In this document: in pieces, positions 6,234-9,224 of the stretch
How the letters are laid out: each line of letters begins with the position of its first letter
Numbering within the stretch: position 1 is the first letter of the stretch
Assembly (NCBI GenBank): GCA_905373305.1
Contig: CAJPSM010000051.1
Span: 1 to 9,224, forward strand
Source: an uncultured Streptococcus sp.
Lineage (GTDB): Bacteria > Bacillota > Bacilli > Lactobacillales > Streptococcaceae
Length of the DNA stretch: 9,224 nucleotides
Direction: 5' to 3'
Notes under the pieces: generated by a model
Seen by the model: only the letters and a program-made list of their open reading frames with translations
Databases searched by the model: none
Told to the model about the DNA's origin: nothing
Program-made: the position numbers and the translations under genes

Positions 6234-6686
6234 ATGTCGTTATTACGCGAAATCGGAATTATAGCCCGTGCCTTGGACTCTATTGCCAATATCGAATTTC
6301 GTGATATAGACCTAGCTCGTGGTCAGTATCTTTATTTGGTGCGAATCAAGGAAAATCCTGGGATTATTCAAGAAACTTTATCAGATTTGCTAAAGGTTGA
6401 TCGCTCAACAGTTGCCCGTTCCGTTAAAAAACTGGAAGAAAAGGGATTGATAGAGCAAAGAGAAGCTGTGGATAATCGGAAAAATAAGGAGTGGTTTGTC
6501 ACTGAAAAAGGAGAGGCACTTTATCCTTTTATCCTTGCTGAACATCACTATTCAGAGAATTCTGCCCTAAAAGGATTTTCCAGGGAAGAGGCCAGGGAAC
6601 TGGAGAGCCTACTAATTCGGGTTAGAAAAAATATTACAAGTGATTGGGAAATGGTTAAAAAAGGCCAGAAAAGAAATTATTCTTAA
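6234..6686 (+). CDS. MarR-family winged-helix transcriptional regulator
   Basis: A 150-residue MarR-type regulator, expected to bind DNA as a dimer. N-terminal helices precede the wHTH: LARGQYLYLVRIKENPG (27-43), a helix with QETLSDLLKVDRST (46-59), recognition helix about VDRSTVARSVKKLEEKGL (55-72), and a wing with IEQREAVDNRKNKEWFVTEKG (73-93) carrying the D80/R82 signature of the family. The ATG at 6234 is preferred over an in-frame ATG at 6195 because AAAGGAGG (6222-6229) ends 4 nt before it and the predicted promoter overlaps 6195. The downstream B3/4 gene begins 13 nt after the stop, so the two are probably co-transcribed and autoregulated. No ligand can be named: sequence alone does not show the effector, and it is not the FabT or AdcR cluster context. 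Confidence 0.88.
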   Translation: MSLLREIGIIARALDSIANIEFRDIDLARGQYLYLVRIKENPGIIQETLSDLLKVDRSTVARSVKKLEEKGLIEQREAVDNRKNKEWFVTEKGEALYPFILAEHHYSENSALKGFSREEARELESLLIRVRKNITSDWEMVKKGQKRNYS

Positions 6687-6699
6687 TGAGAGGTGAAAG

Positions 6700-7407
6700 A
6701 TGAAAGTTATCGTTGAAAATGAATTTTGGAGCTTGTTTCCAGAAGCACAGATTAGCGTTTTAGTAGTAAAGGGATTAGATAATACAGTTGATGAAAGCAA
6801 GGATCCCTATTTCAAAACCTTGCTAGATAAAGGAGCTAAACGAGCTGAGGAATATATCTCAGATGATAATTTCACACAAAATGAAGTCATTCAAGAATGG
6901 CGTCAGGCTTTCAGCAAGTTCAAAACGAAAAAAGGAGCACGCTCCTCTATAGAAGCTCTGCTTAAAAGGGTCAGTCAGGGAAGAGAGTTTAATCCCATCA
7001 ATCCCTTGGTAGACATCTATAATAGTGTCTCTCTATCTTATGCGGTTCCCTGTGGTGGCGAGGATGTGAACAAGATTGTAGGCAATCTTCATCTTGGTCA
7101 GGCTAAGGGAGGAGAACCTTTCTTTCCACTAGGAGCTGAAAACGATGCGTCTGCTTTACCTGAAGAAATCATCTATTATGATGATGAAGGAGCGGTTTGT
7201 CGTTGTCTCAACTGGAGAGAGGCACAGAGAACCATGTTGACGGAAGAGACAAAGGATGCTGTCTTAGTGATTGAAGCGATCAATGCTGAACAGGCAAGAC
7301 GTGCTCGGGTTGCCATGGAAGAATTACAGGACTTGGTAAAGGACTACTTTGGTGTTCAAGGCAAACTGGTTCATCTAACTTCTGAGTCCCCAGAAATTAC
7401 ACTTTAA
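6700..7407 (+). CDS. Stand-alone B3/4 (PheRS beta editing-domain-like) protein
   Basis: A 235-residue protein of the B3/B4 domain family, the fold that in the beta subunit of phenylalanyl-tRNA synthetase removes tyrosine from mischarged tRNA-Phe. Features are an N-terminal strand-rich part (1-30), a helical linker with QEWRQAFSKFKTKKGARSS (65-83), then the core NPINPLVDIYNSVSL (98-112), matching the PheRS N-x-VVD-x-TN signature, followed by AVPCGGEDVNKIVG (115-128) and LGQAKGGEPFFPLG (132-145). The PheRS loop GQPLHAFD, with the histidine of its editing site, is replaced by AVPCGGED, so the chemistry or substrate may differ. The ATG has GAGGTGA just upstream. It shares a transcript with the MarR regulator. 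Trans-editing or free amino-acid/metabolite binding are both possible; function not established. Confidence 0.85.
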   Translation: MKVIVENEFWSLFPEAQISVLVVKGLDNTVDESKDPYFKTLLDKGAKRAEEYISDDNFTQNEVIQEWRQAFSKFKTKKGARSSIEALLKRVSQGREFNPINPLVDIYNSVSLSYAVPCGGEDVNKIVGNLHLGQAKGGEPFFPLGAENDASALPEEIIYYDDEGAVCRCLNWREAQRTMLTEETKDAVLVIEAINAEQARRARVAMEELQDLVKDYFGVQGKLVHLTSESPEITL

Positions 7408-7411
7408 ACAG

Positions 7412-7470
7412 AAATAGCCCTGTCATCTCTTAGGAATAAACTATCCTAAAGAAATGGCGGAGCTATTTTT
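7412..7470. terminator. Nested hairpin between convergent B3/4 gene and queA
   Basis: Outer arms AAATAGCCC (7412-7420) and GGAGCTATTT (7459-7468) pair with one bulged A, followed by T residues to 7470. Inside, TTAGGA (7430-7435) pairs with TCCTAA (7444-7449). On the plus strand the T run follows the outer stem; on the minus strand GGGCTATTT ends in a T-containing tail. It thus looks bidirectional, and the queA stop codon (7469-7471) lies at its foot. Confidence 0.65.
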
Positions 7471-8497
7471 AATAGATAAACATGGCATCACCGAAACTGA
7501 AGAAACGGTAGTGTTCTTGAATAGCGTGCTGGTAAGCATCTAAGACTAAGTCACGACCTGCAAAGGCAGAAACTAGCATGACGAGGGTTGATTTTGGTAG
7601 ATGGAAGTTGGTTGAGAAAGCATCGACAACCTTCCATTCGTATCCAGGTTTGATAAAGATATTGGTCCAACCAGAATCTGCTTGGATTTGCCCATCAAAC
7701 TTGGAACCGATGGTTTCCAGTGTGCGGATAGAAGTGGTTCCAACAGCAATAACGCGTCCACCATTTTCCTTGACAGAGCGAAGGGTGGCTGCTGCTTCAT
7801 CAGAAAGTTGGTAGAACTCTGAGTGCATCTCATGTTCGTCCAGATTGTCAACAGAAACGGGTCTAAAGGTTCCTAAACCAACGTGGAGGGTCAAATAAAC
7901 CAAATGGACACCCTTGGCTTGGATTTCTGCGAGCAGTTCTTTGGTGAAGTGCAATCCAGCAGTTGGTGCAGCAGCAGAGCCACTTTCTTTAGCGTAGACG
8001 GTTTGATAACGTTCACGATCATCTAGTTTTTCGTGGATATAAGGCGGTAATGGCATTTCTCCTAGACTTTCCAAGACTTCTAGGAAAATTCCTTGGTATT
8101 CAAAGCGGACAATACGGCCTCCATGGGTCAATTCTTCCATAACGACAGCGCTGAGGTGACCATCGCCAAAGTTGACACGAGTACCGACCTTGAGGCGTTT
8201 GGCAGGTTTGGCTAGGACTTCCCACTCATCACCAACAGTATTTTTGAGAAGGAGAAGTTCCACGTGGCCTCCTGTTTCTTCCTTTTGACCATAAAGGCGA
8301 GCAGGGAGAACACGGGTGTCGTTCATAACAAGAGCATCACCAGGTTCCAACATATCAATAATAGAGTGGAAGTGTTTATCCTGAAATTCTCCCGTTTCCC
8401 GGTTTACGATGAGGAGTTTAGAGGCATCTCGTTTTTCAAGTGGTGTTTGGGCAATCAATTCCTCAGGTAAGTGGAAATCAAAATCAGCTGTATTCAT
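7469..8497 (-). CDS. queA: QueA, S-adenosylmethionine:tRNA ribosyltransferase-isomerase
   Basis: QueA transfers and isomerises the ribosyl moiety of SAM onto 7-aminomethyl-7-deazaguanine at tRNA position 34, forming epoxyqueuosine in the queuosine pathway; it is cytosolic. The 342-residue protein beginning MNTADFDFHLPEELIAQ has full family length. Conserved motifs are MNDTRVLPARLYG (58-70), the region PLPPYIHEK (149-157) and RYQTVYAK (163-170), GSAAAPTAGLHFT (173-185), LHVGLGTFRPV (204-214) and GTTSIRTLE (253-261), ending FGDAMFIY. In-frame ATGs also exist at 8509 and 8506; none of the three has a strong ribosome site, and 8497 is chosen from family length. The gene has its own promoter, is divergent from nagB and convergent with the B3/4 gene. 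Only this queuosine gene is in the window, so preQ1 synthesis or salvage must be elsewhere. Confidence 0.97.
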   Translation of the reverse strand: MNTADFDFHLPEELIAQTPLEKRDASKLLIVNRETGEFQDKHFHSIIDMLEPGDALVMNDTRVLPARLYGQKEETGGHVELLLLKNTVGDEWEVLAKPAKRLKVGTRVNFGDGHLSAVVMEELTHGGRIVRFEYQGIFLEVLESLGEMPLPPYIHEKLDDRERYQTVYAKESGSAAAPTAGLHFTKELLAEIQAKGVHLVYLTLHVGLGTFRPVSVDNLDEHEMHSEFYQLSDEAAATLRSVKENGGRVIAVGTTSIRTLETIGSKFDGQIQADSGWTNIFIKPGYEWKVVDAFSTNFHLPKSTLVMLVSAFAGRDLVLDAYQHAIQEHYRFFSFGDAMFIY

Positions 8498-8533
8498 TTT
8501 TTTCATCATTCTTTCTAACTTCTAATCTTATCC

Positions 8534-8542
8534 ATTATAACA
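8534..8542 (-). promoter_or_regulatory. Extended -10 promoter of queA
   Basis: On the minus strand TGTTATAAT: a perfect TATAAT (8539-8534) preceded by TGT. The position 17 nt upstream (GAGCGT) is not a recognisable -35, so the extended -10 would carry recognition. Predicted start about 8527 gives a leader of about 18-30 nt, too short for a riboswitch. Confidence 0.65.
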
Positions 8543-8574
8543 TGTTTCAAGTTTGGACGCTCTTTTTTTGGAAA

Positions 8575-8588
8575 TTAAATCGTTTTCA
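8575..8588 (+). promoter_or_regulatory. cre-like CcpA box upstream of nagB
   Basis: TTAAATCGTTTTCA matches the Gram-positive cre consensus TGWAANCGNTNWCA at all but the second position. It ends one base before the nagB -35, a position from which CcpA could affect RNA polymerase. Carbon catabolite control of amino-sugar genes is usual in Firmicutes; whether it acts here is inference. Confidence 0.65.
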
Positions 8589-8589
8589 C

Positions 8590-8618
8590 TTGACAAAAAT
8601 TGGTCTATACCATATAAT
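8590..8618 (+). promoter_or_regulatory. Full-consensus sigma-A promoter of nagB
   Basis: TTGACA (8590-8595), a 17-nt spacer, then TATAAT (8613-8618): both hexamers perfect at ideal spacing. Such a strong promoter generally needs a repressor, consistent with the operator seen inside the spacer. Predicted start is about 8625, 20 nt before the ATG. Confidence 0.92.
8599..8614 (+). promoter_or_regulatory. NagR-like (GntR/HutC) operator within the nagB promoter spacer
   Basis: ATTGGTCTATACCATA carries TGGT/ACCA arms and the GTNTANAC core (GTCTATAC) typical of GntR/HutC-subfamily sites such as the NagR/YvoA dre box. It sits between -35 and -10 and runs into the -10, so occupancy would block RNA polymerase. 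NagR control of nagA, nagB and glmS is known in streptococci; assignment to NagR here is by motif and gene identity. Confidence 0.75.
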
Positions 8619-8644
8619 GAATATAGAAATATGGAGGATATGAA

Positions 8645-9224
8645 ATGAAAGTTATTAAAGTTGAAAATCAAGTCGAAGGTGGAAAAGTAGCTTTTGAGAT
8701 TTTGAAGGAAAAGTTGGCCAATGGCGCTCAAACATTGGGACTTGCGACAGGTAGCAGTCCGCTTGAGTTTTACAAGGAAATCGTTGAGAGTGACCTTGAT
8801 TTTTCAAATCTAACCAGTGTAAACCTTGATGAGTATGTAGGACTTGACGGAGACAATCCTCAGTCTTACCGCCACTTTATGCAAGAACACTTATTCAACC
8901 AAAAACCATTTAAAGAAAGTTTCTTGCCTCGTGGGATTAAGGACAATGCTGAAGCTGAAGTAGAACGCTACAACCAAATTTTGGCTGACCATCCAGTTGA
9001 TTTGCAAATCTTGGGAATAGGTCGCAATGGACATATCGGATTTAATGAGCCAGGAACTGCCTTTGATAGCCAGACACACCTTGTAGACCTAGACCAGTCT
9101 ACAATCGAAGCCAATGCTCGCTTCTTTGACAAGATTGAAGACGTTCCAACTCAAGCCATCTCAATGGGAATTAAAAACATCTTGGATGCCAAGTCAATTA
9201 TTCTCTTTGCTTACGGTGAGTCGA
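8645..9224 (+). CDS. nagB: NagB, glucosamine-6-phosphate deaminase (5' 193 codons; 3' end outside window)
   Basis: NagB converts glucosamine-6-phosphate to fructose-6-phosphate and ammonia, joining amino-sugar catabolism to glycolysis in the cytosol. The N-terminal 193 of about 235 residues are present. Visible motifs are the phosphate-binding LATGSSPLEFY (33-43), the catalytic-base region NLDEYVGL (60-67, D62), and GIGRNGHIGFNEPG (124-137) with H130 and E135. N128 stands where E. coli NagB has an aspartate; I believe this is usual for the short Gram-positive enzymes, which lack the allosteric N-acetylglucosamine-6-phosphate control of E. coli. The ATG has GGAGG (8633-8637) 7 nt upstream. Promoter, cre-like box and NagR-like operator lie immediately upstream. 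The reading frame runs intact to the window edge. Confidence 0.97.
   Translation, partial: MKVIKVENQVEGGKVAFEILKEKLANGAQTLGLATGSSPLEFYKEIVESDLDFSNLTSVNLDEYVGLDGDNPQSYRHFMQEHLFNQKPFKESFLPRGIKDNAEAEVERYNQILADHPVDLQILGIGRNGHIGFNEPGTAFDSQTHLVDLDQSTIEANARFFDKIEDVPTQAISMGIKNILDAKSIILFAYGES

Noticed and set aside
8510..8533. preQ1 riboswitch in the queA leader
   Set aside because: The predicted leader is only about 18-30 nt and shows no aptamer-like C-rich or pseudoknot-forming elements.
8440..8731. Short frames across the queA-nagB intergenic region on both strands
   Set aside because: They overlap well-supported promoters, operators and gene starts and have no coding features; composition is AT-driven.
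1..9224. Mobile element, prophage, CRISPR, toxin-antitoxin or defence system
   Set aside because: No transposase, integrase, direct-repeat array or nuclease-type gene is seen; every gene belongs to a housekeeping or core-type family and gene boundaries are intact.

Overview
The window looks like ordinary chromosomal DNA of a Streptococcus of the mitis/pneumoniae group. This rests on three things: a QueA protein that reads very close to what I remember of the pneumococcal sequence (recall, not a search), strong AAGGAGG-type ribosome sites with consensus sigma-A promoters (several with an extended TG-n -10), and an AT-rich base composition. I see no phage, insertion sequence, CRISPR array, tRNA/rRNA gene or BOX/RUP-type repeat. 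Genes are densely packed and no gap without a gene exceeds about 150 bases.

Layout. (1) 1-846, + strand: 3' half of a MOP-superfamily flippase of the YtgP/MurJ type, cut by the left edge. (2) 886-957: two perfect hairpins, the second serving as a bidirectional terminator for the flippase and for a convergent four-helix DUF3397 membrane protein (956-1321, - strand). (3) 1322-1421: a compact divergent promoter region in which both -10 boxes lie so close to the start codons that both transcripts may be leaderless. (4) 1422-6143, + strand: a five-gene apparent operon, mnmL, mnmM, an uncharacterised 84-aa charged/cysteine-containing protein, a CPA1-type Na+/H+ antiporter with a long cytosolic tail, and a YihY/BrkB-family membrane protein. 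It is closed by a strong intrinsic terminator. (5) 6178-7407, + strand: a MarR-type regulator with its own promoter and a co-transcribed stand-alone B3/4 (PheRS beta editing-domain-like) protein. (6) 7412-7470: a nested hairpin between convergent genes. (7) 7469-8497, - strand: queA. (8) 8498-8644: divergent queA/nagB promoter region. nagB has a full consensus promoter, a NagR-like operator inside its spacer and a CcpA cre-like box abutting its -35. (9) 8645-9224, + strand: the first 193 codons of nagB, cut by the right edge.

How the genes work together. MnmL and MnmM are the Gram-positive route from cmnm5(s2)U to mnm5(s2)U at the tRNA wobble base. QueA acts at another wobble base (G34-derived queuosine), and the B3/4 protein belongs to a fold that hydrolyses mischarged tRNA in PheRS. 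The window is therefore rich in tRNA-related functions, although queA and the MarR/B3-4 pair are separate transcription units. The flippase, DUF3397, antiporter and YihY proteins are membrane functions. NagB feeds amino-sugar carbon into glycolysis, and its control region shows both substrate-specific and global carbon control. The least explained parts are the 84-aa protein locked between mnmM and the antiporter, the reason an antiporter shares a transcript with tRNA-modification enzymes, the tail of the antiporter, and the substrate of the B3/4 protein. I found no defence, toxin-antitoxin or biosynthetic-cluster system.
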